Part shown: one piece after another, positions 25,290-38,200 of the stretch
Layout of the letters: the number at the start of each line of letters is the position of its first letter
Position numbering within the stretch: the first letter of the stretch is position 1
Origin: Nereocystis luetkeana
Taxonomy: Eukaryota; Sar; Phaeophyceae; Laminariales; Laminariaceae
Length of the DNA stretch: 64,000 nt
Direction: 5' to 3'
Assembly (NCBI GenBank): GCA_031213475.1
Contig: JARUPZ010000037.1
Coordinates: 248,001 to 312,000 of the forward strand
Program-made: the position numbers and the translations under genes
The notes under the pieces: generated by a model
Told to the model about the DNA's origin: nothing
Seen by the model: the letters and a program-made list of their open reading frames with translations, nothing else
The model's database searches: none

Positions 25290-25378
25290 CGGGGGATAGG
25301 ACCAAATATTGTTAGTAAAAATTGACAAATATATAGCTTTTGGTGTGTACCATAGGTCCTGTTTACTATGGTCCCCCG
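25290..25378 (-). mobile_element. 89-bp TA-flanked inverted-repeat element (MITE-like), copy 2
   Basis: Flanked by TA (25288-25289 and 25379-25380). In reverse orientation it aligns with 12919-13017 through AGGACCAAATNTTGTT and GTGTGTACC. The right end keeps the CGGGGGACCATAGTAAACAG arm; the left arm (CGGGGGATAGGACC) has lost about 15 bp of it. So the family has at least two copies here with the same TA target. Confidence 0.75.
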
Positions 25379-25380
25379 TA

Positions 25381-26644
25381 ATAGTGAAGCTTGAGAAAAA
25401 AAGGTGCGTCACCGCAACATTTCACCACCTAATTCACGCCCTAGGGCATGCAGTATGCATCATGTTACATGCACTACTCGGTGCTAGGTCCAGCGAAAGG
25501 TACATGCAGCTGACGATTGTCCGGGAAACCAAAAAGAACAGAGTGTATTCGGGTACTTTTACCGGAATTCCATATTCTGGAATACCGAGAAATACCGAAA
25601 TTCTTTTTTCTTGGATTACCGAAAAATACCGGAAAAAATACCGTAATAACTTTCTCGCGACGGTATTTTGAATTTTCCGACCGTCCTGTTTTCGAAGTTG
25701 GTAACCAACGCTGGACCGCGGGTGTGCGAGCTGTGCCCGCAATCTTGTGTGCGGCGTGATTAGTGTAGTTCGTGTTCGCGTTACTACAGCGATCTGATTG
25801 ATTGATTGATAGATAGCTAGCGCAATTTGTCCCGTGCAGTTTCAGACTTACCGCTTTGGTGGTGCTGTGTGGTGTATTTATTGGGGTTCAATATTCCTGA
25901 AGGAGTGTTTCTGTATAGGGTCCCTGGGGACAGGTGTAGTTACGGCAAATTTTGCTGTTATATACAGCCAGCCCAACTTGATTACGCATAATTACGTTTA
26001 CGTCGTAACAGCCATCCCTGGTTTCAACGTTTAACCCCTTCCGGACAAAACCACCCTTTTGGGCTCATATTTCTTCTTGTGGGACCTTAATATACGTTTC
26101 TGCGTATCCTGTTTGTGGACTGCCTTGTATTCTGGTCGTTTCGGATGTTGATTTGCTTGGTTTTGTCATTTAATTCGCCACTCACACCGTGCATTTGGTT
26201 TGTTTTCCCGGGATATTTCCTTTCTTCCCTTCCTTCTTGCGTGTCCATTTTAGTGTTGCGTCTCAACTAAGAAATCAATCGCTCTTCTCAGTTCAACTGT
26301 GACTAGATCAATATCGGTCGAGATCTCGATCACTGTTGTTTCATTTGTTGCTCGGGAGGTTGATTGTTTTTATTTGCTCTCTGAGCCGTCCGCATGGCCT
26401 CTCCTCGCCATGCCGCGCCCCCACCAGAGCACACAAAATCTGTGGCTGGTCGTTTGCGTCTCTTGTGCCTGTTACACCTGATATATGGTACCTGGTATGG
26501 TACTGCTAAACCACTAAATGGGTCTACCTGGTGTACTACAACGTAGCATCTATCTTCTCGTGTTCGCCTCTCCTGTACACTGCTGTATATGCCACTACAC
26601 GGCAAATACTAGTGTGCATTGATTGCTAATATTAATAGTAGACT
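25381..26644. other. No gene recognised
   Basis: T-rich and mixed sequence, TACCTGGTA at 26489, TATTAATA at 26630, a (GATT)n patch near 25795. Frames overlap on both strands without family features. Confidence 0.5.
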
Positions 26645-27151
26645 TTAATGCTGTTCGATGGTGGAGGACGTCAACCCACGAGTACCCGCTACCGCGCTAT
26701 TATTAGCACAGACCCCGAGCACCAGCCACCCTGTTACCACAGACAACTTGTTCTTCAGAGTCTCGTGCAGAAAAAAAACTGCTGCCGTCTCTCCACGCAA
26801 GCGATTGCGCTTACTTATGATCCTGTTTGCTTCTACTGGGAACAGACGTTCTGATGCGGCGGACGATGCCTGCTCTGCGAGATACTTGCGGACCAACTTG
26901 GCGACGGTCGGAAGCGTGCTTGACTTTCCCGCGCACCACGTAAGGGGGCCGCCGAGGATTTTCACACGGTTCAAGCCGACTTGCTTCTGGTTCCGGTAAA
27001 GGGGCCATTCATGATGGTGTCCTTCACCGAAAGAGTGGTCATGCGACCATAGTTTTGAGCGCGCGCGGGGGGGGGTGTCTGCGCCTACACCTGTTTGTAC
27101 ATCGAGCTGTTTGGCTTGTTTCCCTTTCTTCAACAGATGCGTGAGAGACAT
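26645..27151 (-). pseudogene. hAT transposase C-terminal fragment
   Basis: A minus-strand open frame of 168 residues. Residues about 68-140 match the hAT C-terminal dimerisation region: PLTWCAGKSS, a short helix PTVAKLVRKYL, then SSAASERLF and RNRLRGETAAVFFLHE. In the family this region follows the RNase H-like catalytic core and ends in the ...SER.FS...R..L..E pattern. Here the F is followed by P where S is usual and the N-terminal core is absent upstream, so it is a decayed fragment. Residues 1-60 show no recognised similarity. The match is from memory of the motif, not a search. Confidence 0.7.
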
Positions 27152-28908
27152 TTCATCTGACCCCCCTCATCCGACACCATGTCAAATGTGGAGGTCTTCT
27201 TGTCCCTCTCCCGTTGGGTTGATGAGGTTACCCATTCGCATCGCTGTTGGTTACCCTTAGTGGCGAACGTAATTGATATGATTGTATAGCCGGCTCTGCA
27301 GCTACTGCTTCGTCTGTGGCTGCACGTTTAGATACTACCGTAGATGCCCTTCTCTGCCGTCTGCAAGCTCCGTCGAGAAAGAAAGTTGAGAGGCGGGTTA
27401 AAAAAACTCCGCAAAAAAATCATCTATCGGTAATATAAATCATATCAACCGAGAAGTTGTTTTTTTATTTGAAGCAATTTCGAGCGAGAACCCAATCAGC
27501 TTTAGACCCTAACCCTCTGATCAAATGTCGGAGCAAGTTGTTTTTCAAAGTTGAGACACAAACGCTAGTCCACTTCGGCTCGTGCTCAGATAATAATTTC
27601 CTCTTCCGAGCTTCGTAATGCTTTATTTTCCTTCCACTTTTTGTTGGTGTTTATTTGTTTTTTTTCTTTTCGTTTTGTGTTGTTTTGTTTTGTTTCACTT
27701 TTCTCTCTCTCAATGTGTTTAGGTTGCTGGCGTATGTACGTTGTAACTTTGTGCTTGTCGTACCCAGGACGGTGGCGTGGCATGGGGTTGTCTAGTCGGC
27801 TTGCGAATTCTGCACCGTGATGTAGTATCAATATCGCTGTGTCGTGGCACAGAGGTTGTATCTCTTGTCTAGCAGGGTGAAAAATTAGCACGGACACTGG
27901 GGGTGCTGGATGCCGACGAGTAGAAAAAGGGGTTAATGTGAAGAAGGTGAAGAAGACGAACAGTAGTATTATTAAATAGCAGTGCGGTACTGAAAGGGTT
28001 GAGCGCTTTACCGCGCTTGTGTCACAGAATGCGTGCCATAGCTCACTTCCCTCTGCTCGCTTACATGTCCCTTCTTTGGTTTATATCTCGCTGTGTGCAG
28101 GTCGAGGCGTTGGTCGGCAAGCGAAAGCGGTTTTTCGGCTACTTGAAAAAAACCCACGAGGAGGGGGGATTCTGGTTGAACTGCGTCCAGCTTACACGCC
28201 AGGTGGGGGTTATGGGTCTAGGTTACAATACCCCTTTTTTCTTCGTCAGGCTTGAGCCGAGGCCTGAATTAGTTCGGTGTATCCGGTCGCCATTGGTTGT
28301 TTCTCGACTGGGCATGTGCGGCGTCAAGGGTTGGCAACAGGTATAAAGAATCGTGCCCCCCCGTTTCGTTTGATCCCGCCTACCCATTTATGCTTGTATT
28401 CCAAGACTACAACAAGATACGTACATTTTACCGAAATGTTTTCGCTGGTCGTTTCCATTAGTTAGTACCTGGTACGCCTTGCGGTTTTTGGGTTACATAC
28501 GCTGCAAATAATATGACTCTGAACGACTGGTGGGCCTTTGGCTTTATTTGCTTCACCAAACGCCATCGGAGTTTACCTTGCGTCGCCCCACGTCCGAATG
28601 CCTCCATAAATTAAAACCGTGTACCTGGTAGTAGGTACGAAGTAATGTCCTCGTAATGGCACGGTGTTTGTTGCAAATCATGTATTGTCGTGTTGTCGGT
28701 GTAAAGTGTGAAGGTGTTGACGTGTTGACCGCTTTGAGGCTTTGGAGGGGGAAATGTCTAAATCACGTGACGATTTTAATGGTTGATTATTATACCGCCG
28801 GCTACACGGAGCAGCGTTGGCTTGTGGGTGTGGGGTGATCAGTGAAGGCTCGAAGCTATGCAATACTGGCAGTGAATACGAGGACGATGTCAACAGGTGT
28901 GATACAGC
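27152..28908. other. No gene recognised; includes an R5 motif at 27886-27930
   Basis: The R5 motif reads CACGGACACTGGGGGTGCTG here. A CCCTAACCCT telomere-like string is at about 27507. T-rich stretch 27600-27730. The open frames near 28000-28350 change strand and frame and resemble nothing known. TACCTGGTA words at 28466 and 28622. Confidence 0.5.
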
Positions 28909-28976
28909 ATGAGCCTATCATGCTCCTACAGCATGAGCCTATCATGCTACTACAGCATGAGCCTATCATGCTACTC
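28909..28976. repeat. Three tandem 24-bp units, each a 7-bp-stem hairpin
   Basis: The unit contains AGCATGAGCCTATCATGCT, in which AGCATGA pairs with TCATGCT around the loop GCCTA. Three near-identical copies follow one another with a spacer of about five bases. Confidence 0.85.
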
Positions 28977-29429
28977 GTACTGCTGCGTGCTCGCACTTCT
29001 GATAGATATCGACGAGGACCGTACTCTAGTTGTCTTTTCGGCGGCTGACGGTACTTGGACCCAAAAGAGACCACGCACTCCAATACAGCAGAAGTATTTT
29101 TGTTGCGTTACGTTTTATAAAAATGACCTAAAACACAGACGTGATAAGTTTGCCGTGTGATTAATGAAATGTCTGTGTTTGTTTGCAGTATCTCGGGAAC
29201 CGTCCTCGAGACAATAGTTGTTGTTTTTTTCATTCGCTTTCCGACAATCACAACGCATACTTATGTATATGCCCAACATAGAAGGAATGATCACGCCTCT
29301 CTTCGGAGGCGCGTCTTACAAAACCTGACCAAACAACACGCCGGTCCCTCCTCTTTAGTCTCCTGCGTTCATTCATTTGAAGACGGCGCTACCGTCCCAT
29401 AGGTATTATTCTTACCACCCCCGTGTTAT
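28977..29429. other. No gene recognised
   Basis: AT-rich stretch without supported coding features. Confidence 0.45.
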
Positions 29430-31150
29430 GCTCTGTTCTGTCCAAATCGTCGTTTGTCCTTCTTCGCATCTATAGGACACTTCCAGATCATGGGCAGTAG
29501 TCCTCTAGCACCCTTCTTTCCCCCCCTAGCGCCTTGTCGGTCCTGTAGATCCATTTTTAACGGTGCACTCGGCGCGAAATGGCGACCTGGGTGATCACTA
29601 AACCAATTTGAAAATACACTGGTTACAGACGCCTTTTCTTGACAAGGAACTCCCTTCCGTTTTTCCGGCGACGCTCGCCGCCAGCTGGTCCATGAATTCG
29701 CGCTGCCTTCATTTCCGAGACATCCAAAGGTTGCCACCGCCAGGGTGATGAGTTTATGGCTGCGCTCATCAAAGGCCACCTGTCCCGGATGAGCTCATCG
29801 AAGGCCACCTGTCCCGGACGAGCGTAATCGTTGCACTTTTGCGCCTCGGATGTAGGGGCAGGCAAGTGTCCCATCTCAATCAGCGCTGCCAGCCGACATG
29901 CGAACCCCCGCTTGTGGGTCTACGTTCGTGAAGTCGAGGGCTCGCCCTAAATGGACGGTCCGGCAAAAAGCTTTCTGCAAGTCGTCGGTGGTTCGTCTTC
30001 AATCTTACACGTCGGCCCAGGCTGACCCTAACCCTGAACCTTTGGGGGGATCGACGTCGGCAGCGACGATCGCGTAGCTCCGCATCGTGTTTTGGTGACG
30101 TTTAAAATAATATCCGGACGGCCGGAAGCCAGCCTCGAACAATCAGACCAACGATTTGCCGGTGAATTTAGCCGGGCCGTCTGCATTTAGGGCGATTTCG
30201 ACGTCGACGAGTATCGCTTTGTTGCGGTTTTCTGGCGACGTAACGTCCCGGAAGTCGTCCGTCACAACGACGATGTCCGCACGCGAAAATCCCTGTATGC
30301 GTTGAGTGGCACCCCGCTTTCAGCCTCATGGCGGGCGGACAGTTGCTTCAAGGTGCGGGAGAGCGCGCGGACCAGCGACTGGTGCTAGTGTACCGGTGCA
30401 TCTGTTTGATGGCATAAACGTCCACGACGCGTGTTGACATTCGTCGCGCGCAGTAGGGGCACCTCACCGCTAGGGGCCCCTCCATCCTCAGAACGCGCCG
30501 TCCTATTATGTGCATACAAACTCTGAGGCAGGTTTGACTCGGGGCGAGTCTACGGGCCTTGCCATCGAAACAGCTGACAAGTCCTCGTCCAGATAGGCTC
30601 CGTTGTCGAACCTGGGCGAGATCTCTGATCTAGGCCCCCACGAGCGGGCTGACAGCACCCAGCGGGCGTCCCGACCTGGGGGGCTGGTTCAGAGAAGCAA
30701 CGCATCACTGATAACCGAGCCGATTTAGCTCCTGCCCCAGCCTGTGCTGCACCTTATGAGAGTTGATAGTTTTTGCGTCTTGTGCCGGCAACAGCTCCAC
30801 GTAATATTGACACTTTCCCCTCCAGCGCGGAATCCTCCGATCCCCCATGCACGTTGCTAAGCTCCCTGACGCGGCGGGCGAGTTCCGGATTGGGCAGCTC
30901 CCTTCATTGTTGTTCCCAAGTGCTGGAGAGGCCAGCTAAACCCTTCCGTACCGTCGCCACCAAGCTCCAGACGGGCGTCGACATTCTTCGTGCTTCAGCG
31001 GGCGGCAATCGAACCCCTCCCTGGGCCTTGAATTCGTTGGCATTCACTCTTCGGTAGTGCTGCGCCACCAACCGGATCGATGTACCCGTCCTCGAAGCAG
31101 GACGATTTCCCGCTGTCCCTGGAAGCTCCAGCAGGCATTCATGCACCCAC
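29430..31150 (-). pseudogene. Decayed C-terminal part of a reverse-transcriptase-type retroelement
   Basis: Read on the minus strand, peptide pieces in changing frames occur in the order expected for the C-terminus of many protist retroelement polyproteins. Around 30310-30170: QGFSRADIVVVTDD followed by KAILVDVEIA, which resembles the R.DIV...LVDV pattern. Around 29880-29700: IEMGHLPAPTSEAQKCNDYA. Around 29770-29690: HKLITLAVATFGCLGNEGS, resembling the common LAVETFG.LG tail. At least two frameshifts and several stops interrupt it. A 24-bp direct duplication (GAAGGCCACCTGTCCCGGA) at 29772-29820 breaks the tail. The polymerase core with its catalytic YxDD is not recognised, so class is unsure. 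Confidence 0.45.
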
Positions 31151-31689
31151 ACCGTAATAGTTCGTCGTGTCTGCTATCTATCGCGCGGGCGGGGGCGGCT
31201 TCGTGCCTATACAATGTAGGTGACCCGATGCACCATGGAGGTGGTGGAGATGAGGTTGTCGGATATTTTGTCCGGCATACGCAGCAATATACGCGCGAGT
31301 TGCCTCTTCCTCGTCTCAGACTATCTCAATAGCGCTACCGGGTCCAACACGTATGTTTTATTATAGTATGGATGTCATTAAGAACTCGCGCAGCACAGTA
31401 TTTGCGACTGACGTTAACTTGTGTGCGTCGGTGGATTGTGAGCGGTTCTTCTTGCTCTTGTTGTTGTTGTTGTTGTTGTGAACAAACCGTTCCCGCCATA
31501 TCCCAATTCTTACCGTGCACGAGACTGAAGACAAAATGGAGTGGAAGAACTAAAAAACAAGAATTAGGAAAAATAAAGCAATCCCTTAATCGAATTGCGC
31601 GAAAACGAAATGGCATTTCAACACAGACAGGTGAAATCGGTCGATGTCTGATAAATGACGAATTTCTCCCGATAGAGAGGCACGGATGC
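31151..31689. other. No gene recognised
   Basis: Flank of the retroelement remnant; contains a (TTGTTG)n patch near 31460. Long frames on both strands overlap and are not supported. Confidence 0.4.
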
Positions 31690-32530
31690 CAGGCCGGTGC
31701 ACGCCTCGTCGTCTGCTGGTGCTTCGCAGTCGCTAATCGCCTCTCCCTCTCTTGCTGCGGCGCGTGGTGCTTGTCTTGTATGTACGCCTCGCTGTTGTTG
31801 GTATCTGTGCTATTATGCCCCCTTCGGAATATGGGGCGAAACAAGCAGCGGATTGGAATAACCACGGTCTCGACATATGATACATGCAGAAGAGAGCCCA
31901 GCGAACGGGTCCCATCCACGAGACTGCGTGCGCACGATATCAACAACGGCTGTCCTTCGCTCGTTCCCTCCCGCTCTTGCTGCGGCGCGTTGCGCTTGCC
32001 TTGAACATACACCTCGCTGTCGTTGCTGCTTCTGTGCTACTCTCTGTACTACTGAGCCCTCAACGAAATTGGGATCGAGGCAACAATAGGTTGCAGATGT
32101 GCTGTGTCGACATACATGCAGAAGGAATCGTACAGAAGCAAGCTTACCAGTGAAACAAAATGCAAGCACGGAACCGAGCGAACGATTCCATCGGCGAGAC
32201 TGAGGGCACACGGCATGAGCGGTGGCTGTCCTTCGCTCAATTCCTCACTCTCTTGCCTCAGCGCGTGGTGCTTGCTGCGTACGTACTTCGCCTCGCTGTT
32301 GTTGCTGCCGGTGTTGCTGTGCCTCCAATGAAGCGGTGTGCTGGATGCATTGGTTACAATATTGCCTTGCTGTTAGGGTTGAGGTTACCGAAATGAATTG
32401 CCGTCTCGACTTGCAGAAAAGATCGGACAGCAGCAAGCACACGAGGGCAGTAAAACACAACAGGGGGCCCGGCGAGCGGGTGCCATCCGCGACACTGGAT
32501 GCACACGTCATGATCGGCGACTGTTCCTCT
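31690..32530. repeat. About 3-4 tandem units of roughly 220-290 bp
   Basis: The string CCTCGCTGTTGTTG (or GTCGTTG) occurs near 31788, 32013 and 32293. Each unit also carries GTCTCGACATA...ATGCAGAA, a GCGAACGGGTCCCATCC-type string, CTGTCCTTCGCTC and GCGGCGCGT. Units are diverged. The long frames on both strands recur from unit to unit and are by-products. Confidence 0.75.
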
Positions 32531-35240
32531 GCCTTGTGGTGTTCTGATGGATCCCGGTTTGATCAAGTCCCGCTGTTTGTGCTAAAGATGGCTCCCCGCT
32601 GTGGTGTATTGCCGAGATTGATTGGTCACACTAAAATGTCGCCGAGGTTGATCTGATTCATGTCGATGTATTCGGGTCGGTTAAAAATATTACGTTCGAG
32701 GCAGTTTTGCCTCTGCATCTTACCCTTGTGCAACGGGTGCATTGCAGCAGCAGGATTCATGAGTACACTATTTTTCGTGTAACATACAGCAGCGAGTCGG
32801 AGTAGCGAGCCTGGTCGTAGCCAAGGTAAAAGTGCCTTGTACCTCGCATTCTAAATATGGTGTATGTCGCGGTACTAGTATTGACGTTACTCGCACAGTC
32901 TAATGTAGCAGTACCAGTACTACGGCTGCTTGTGGTATGCCTGATATACGAGTGCGAGGTCTGATACGAGGGTACATCTTGGCTTACCGTTGTAAAGTGA
33001 TCCTTTGGTGTTGCAACTTCTGCGAGTATACACACAGCAGTATGGAATTTTTTATGTCAGATAAACTGTATGCAACCTTGTTGAAGATCTTGTGTCGTTG
33101 GTTTTCCGTCGCACATCCAATTCCTATTGTTTTCGTTGTAATGGTGTTTGTTTCTTGGTTGGCTTGGGTATTGTGTTCTGGTACTCATGCTGGCATTAAT
33201 TGGCTTACCTTGCTCCAACATCTATTATTTTTTGGCTTACCTTGCTCCAACTTCGATTATTTTGGTTTTGTCTATTTTATAGTCTGTGACCCCATACTTT
33301 GTATCTCTCTGCGTAGGATGAATCAGGACAGACACTGGGTGTACGGATGTCGTTAGGTGGAAAAAACGGTTTGTTGTCGAGACAACACGCACGTATACTA
33401 GTAGCGCCTTTACCCGTAGGAAATGCGCTACGTTTTGCTAGAAATCTCCCGAAAATAGCCACCAACACGGTGCTACACATCCCAATTCAGAGCTAGAAAA
33501 TCGTGTTGTGATAGCCTTCCTGTGGAGTGGAACAGACGTCCTCTACTCATCGGCTAGCTTTCTTCCTAGACGGGCAGCGTCACTGGCAGCCTTTGTCGGC
33601 CTTCGCTAGCGTCCCAACCAACTACGCACGCTGAAGCCCCATCCGTGCTGTGACTTCAAGGCTGAGCATGCGGGCATAGCTTACGCCATCGACGTAACCA
33701 CGGTAAATGTTGGCCCTCGGCGCAAGTTTCGTTGAACATTGTACTGCACCTCGGACACTACCTATGACCCTAGCAGATACCGATTTGGCGGCAGCTGTGG
33801 CTTCCGTAGTCTAGATACCCTCACAGCTTGCCTCGTAGGCTGGCGCTAGATCCTGTCTTCCAGCTTATTTGCAACTTGGTAAAAAATGCGGACATCTCCA
33901 AGCACACAACACATAATTCCAAGGCACACAACTCACCATTTCGTGGGGTTCGCGTAGCCTACTATTAATACTGCTGTAGTGGTAGTGTAAGACGATTGTC
34001 CACGGAAAGCGGTCATTTACCCTTGTGTGTGGTGATTGCAGAAGTCACCCGTTTTGGGGCAACCACGCACCCGGCCTCATTGTCTATAACCGGGCTCCAT
34101 TATTTTGGATACTTCGCGGAAGTCAATATCCTTTATCCCGACGGAACGACCGCCTCCGAAACTGACTGGAGCCACAAGCATGGCCAGGTTGCCTCGCTGT
34201 CCTATCGAGGTGACCTTTTTCTCTCGATGGCCACTTAATCCTTACGCCCTGGCAATTTGCTACAATTTTGGGTTTTCCAGAACGTGTGAAACTATACAAG
34301 ACCTCTTTCCTCCTTTTCCATTGGCCTACACACCACCGCTAACATGGTAACGGTAGTAAAAACTAAAACAGGTTAATTTTCTTATTTTTATAGAGAGAAC
34401 TTGCCCTTTAAGGTGCGATGTTCGTGCAACATCGAACAACTGCTTCAAAGGATTGCGCCGTTGTTGCTTGACGTTGTGTATGCCATGCGGATCGTTCTCC
34501 AGGGGGATCTGGCCATCTATGCTGCCGAGTTGTCCTCGCAGCGAATCCTGCGACTCTTCTACCTCGGGGTGGGGCTGGCTAAACTTTTGCAGGTTCGAAT
34601 ACAGAGGAACAGGCACTTGTGCACTTCTGTTTGTATTGTCTTCGTGGTATATCCCCATTGGGCTTTTCAGCATTTGATTGCAGGCTTGCTCTTGGAGGGG
34701 TTAGCCTTGCCCTCACAAGGTCGCACAACTTGTAGAAGGTAGAACGTACAATGTAACGTACGGTGACTTTTCATTGTTATTGTTGGTGTTGTTGTAGCGG
34801 CATGCAGCATCGTGAGTCGCCTTCGGAGGCGTGGTGGTCTCCAGATTACACTACTGTAATTATTTCAATATGAATAATAGTCGTTTTGTCGACAGTAGTG
34901 ATAGTGGTATAGGATTATCTTGTCCCGCCACAGTCGATGCATAATCTACATTACTCTGCACTGCACTGATTTACACTGTCTTATACTGCACTACTGTAAT
35001 TTTATCTCAATTTTTTTTCCCAAACGTGGTGCGGGTACACGGGCATTCGCGGACGTCGTGTATGGTCGGCAAAAATAAATATATGTCGAAGTATGCGCTC
35101 GTATGTACCGGTATGCACCATCTGAATTACTCTGGCCAGTTGTGTCGTGCATGAACGCCCCTAGACTACTGTAGTCGAATTACTGTACCCATGTCTTGCT
35201 CGGCCGATGTAACGCCAGACGTGTAGCTGTTGCACTCCCT
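32531..35240. other. No gene recognised
   Basis: Contains a duplicated TTGGCTTACCTTGCTCCAAC (33201 and 33234 regions), an R5 motif at 33326-33365, TATTAATA at 33963 followed by TACTGCTGTA at 33969. A minus-strand frame at 34326-34673 and its plus-strand counterpart are of ordinary composition, but no splice-bounded exon or family could be supported. Confidence 0.45.
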
Positions 35241-38200
35241 ATGAGCAGTTTCCACGAACACGCTGCTGCTGCTGCGAAAGCGCATAACATTCGCTGCGTT
35301 CGTTATGGTGACTCGAACGGCGCGTTCGGCTCTGCTCGCTACTTCACTACCGCGGGACGCATGACTTCCTGGACTTGGGGCGGCATAGTGTAAAGGAGGG
35401 GCGCAGCTGATACGGGGCATTCTGCAGCTCATGGAGGAGTGGGAGTATCACTTCGCCTTGGCTGGTGTGGCGCATCACTCGGTGAAGGCAATGCTAGCCA
35501 AAAACATCGACGGGCCGTCGAGAGACGTGACCAGGGAGATGGGGGGCGAGGGCAACAAGCAGCAAGAGCAAGTAAGTCTGCCCAAGGTCTTTGATTGTAG
35601 TACTACAGTGCTGCTGTATCAACTAATAGCGGGTACTGTACGACGCATGCGTCCGAGGGTAACAATGCGGAAGAGAGCTTTGTAAACGGTGTGACGCCGG
35701 CTTGGGCCATGATGGCGAAGATATGTTTTCTGCGAATTCTCAAGTGTTATCTTGGTCGTTTGGCCGGTCGAGTTTGGTTGAGCGTATCAAACCCTAACAA
35801 CGCTCTCGTACTGTGGTCTGACTGTTTCGTGTTGAAGAAACGCGATCCATCCTCCATATCCATAACTGCGACTGCTGAGCGATGTTCAACGGTATCCTTT
35901 ATGAAGAAACGAAACAACTGCCCTTTTCGGTGGTATTAGCAAGATACATATAGTGCGCAGTTTCGGTGTTTTATAGTACATATTTGTGCACATGACGAAA
36001 GCGTACTGCAGTGTGGTACGTATCCATACAGTAAACTATTTGGTAATACGTAATACCAAGCCATAAATCTGAGCTCCGCAGTGTACATGAAGTCCTGCAG
36101 TAATTCAATCGGAGTTCCTGCGGCCACGGTTCAAACTTCCAACCGCCGCCGCATGGACGGCCAACAGCTAATATCGCGGCGATCGATCGGGTTGCGTTCC
36201 ACGCATGCATTTCATACTTCATGTATGTATGTGAAGGGCATCATGGTGATTGCGCTCTTGACTGCACAAGTACGGATGCCATCCGTGGTACACAAGGATG
36301 CCAAACGCTGCCCGGGCCAAAGCGATTGGAGGCAACCTTCCTTCCTTCCTTTTGCTGTCTACCGCAGCCCAAGAAACCCTGTACAGCAGTACCACTCCGC
36401 CCTATGCTCGGCTCCCTCCCCGTTTGCTGTTCGGTGTTGTATTACCGCGTCCAAACGCGCATGCGCTGATCATGACAAACTATAGCCTGCGTTGTGGCCC
36501 ACGCTAGGATACCTGCCAACCCAGCGTCACAGCGTGACGACCTCGATCACCAGCCTGTCTGTCGATCACCAGGCTCTCTGTGCTGCAGGAGAGGCGGCAA
36601 GACGAGCTCGTGCGCGTTGAGTGATGCACTTCCTTGTAACTTATTCAGTACCACACATATTTATGGTATGTGATACTGGCATACTGCCGCGTGTTACTTC
36701 GTGTTTTTCATGCACCAATCAGGTTGTGGCACGCCTACTCAAGTTCAACAACGAGGTGGTGTACGAGCATCTGCTGACGCCGGAGGTGCCTTTCGCGCTG
36801 GATTACTTGGAAGTGGTGTTCTCCCTTTGCGAGGTCATGTGTCGTGTTTACGCGAAATTTGTTGAAGAGGTAAGAAGCGGTACCGTGCACTGCGATTTCG
36901 TCTTTTTGAGTTGGAGTTTTTTTCTGCTCTGAGCGGTCCGAAGGTTTTTCCTATAGGTCGTGAGCGAGGTATCTGAGCTGTGACCGGGCAGTAATAGAAG
37001 GAGGGCAGGAGGGCGCTCTTTTCGTGAGGAGTGTATTCAGCGGCGTTTTGCCCGGCCACAGCTGTGCTCCCCGCGCGACTTTTGTGGAGTGATGTGTGTA
37101 AAACTGCACAGCCAATGTGTTGTTTTTTGTAACACTTGCTGGAACAGGGCACAGGTAACCTGCACCAGTTACATCGGTTGCGTTTGGTGCTGGCTTGCGA
37201 CTGTTCCATTTAATATATATATATCAATCTGCGTTACATATAAACCGCGAATGCCTTCACGGTATAGATTCAGTATATTGCTGTGGGCATGTCGTACTGT
37301 GAGGTACTGGGGCAGTACTCTTGGCGCAACGAGCGGTGAGATATTGGGTTCCCCGTATTTTGGGCTACTAGACTATACTGCCAAGTGCTGAGTCTGCGAT
37401 GTACCTTGTATGGTTGTAGTGTATTGTGAGGTGAGGGGACATTGCCCAGTTTGTTTCCAGCAACTGTACTGTACAGACTACCTGGTACCTGGTATCCAAT
37501 AGCGACAATCCAATAGTCCAATATTTTGCGCCTGGCGTACTCTGAGGTGCTCTGCTTCTGTCGAGATATATACTTGCGATGTACCTTGTATGGTTGTAGT
37601 GTATTGTGAGGTGATGGGACATTGCCCAGTTTGTTTCCAGCAACTGTACTGTACAGACTACCTGGTATCCAATAGCGACAATCCAATAGTCCAATATTTC
37701 GCGCCTGGCGTACTCTGAGGTGCTCTGCTTCTGTCGAGATATATACTTGGAGCACTTGCAGCACCCTCGAGTATCAGCTTGTGGCGGCATTTGAAACATG
37801 CCCGCGTGTGCAGCATAAACAAACAACCAGGTGGAGAAGAGGTTCGACCTGGCGTGGTGACGTCTTAGACACAGAGTAGAGATCATGTGGCATATTGCGT
37901 GAACGCACGCGAATATGGGTTTCCAGTAAAAACCATGTGCCAAGTGTTGCGCACTGATATATTACCAAATATTCAAGTGGTTTGAGACCGCCGTACGTAG
38001 CTATACACAGTCTGTTGAGGGTATCGTACTGCGAGGTATTGAGATACGAGTATAACTTGCAATATTTGCGTGTGTACTGTGAGGAACGATATTGAGGGCA
38101 TACCCAGTACTTTTTTCACGCGATTTCGATTTAAACTGAGACTATCCGGTATTGTGGGGCCGGCGTACTCTGAGGTACTCGTTTATTGTGATGTGAGGTG

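Noticed and set aside
32937-33356. Plus-strand frame with several hydrophobic stretches
   Set aside because: Pyrimidine-rich DNA with a short internal duplication; no splice sites or family features, so a membrane protein is not supported.
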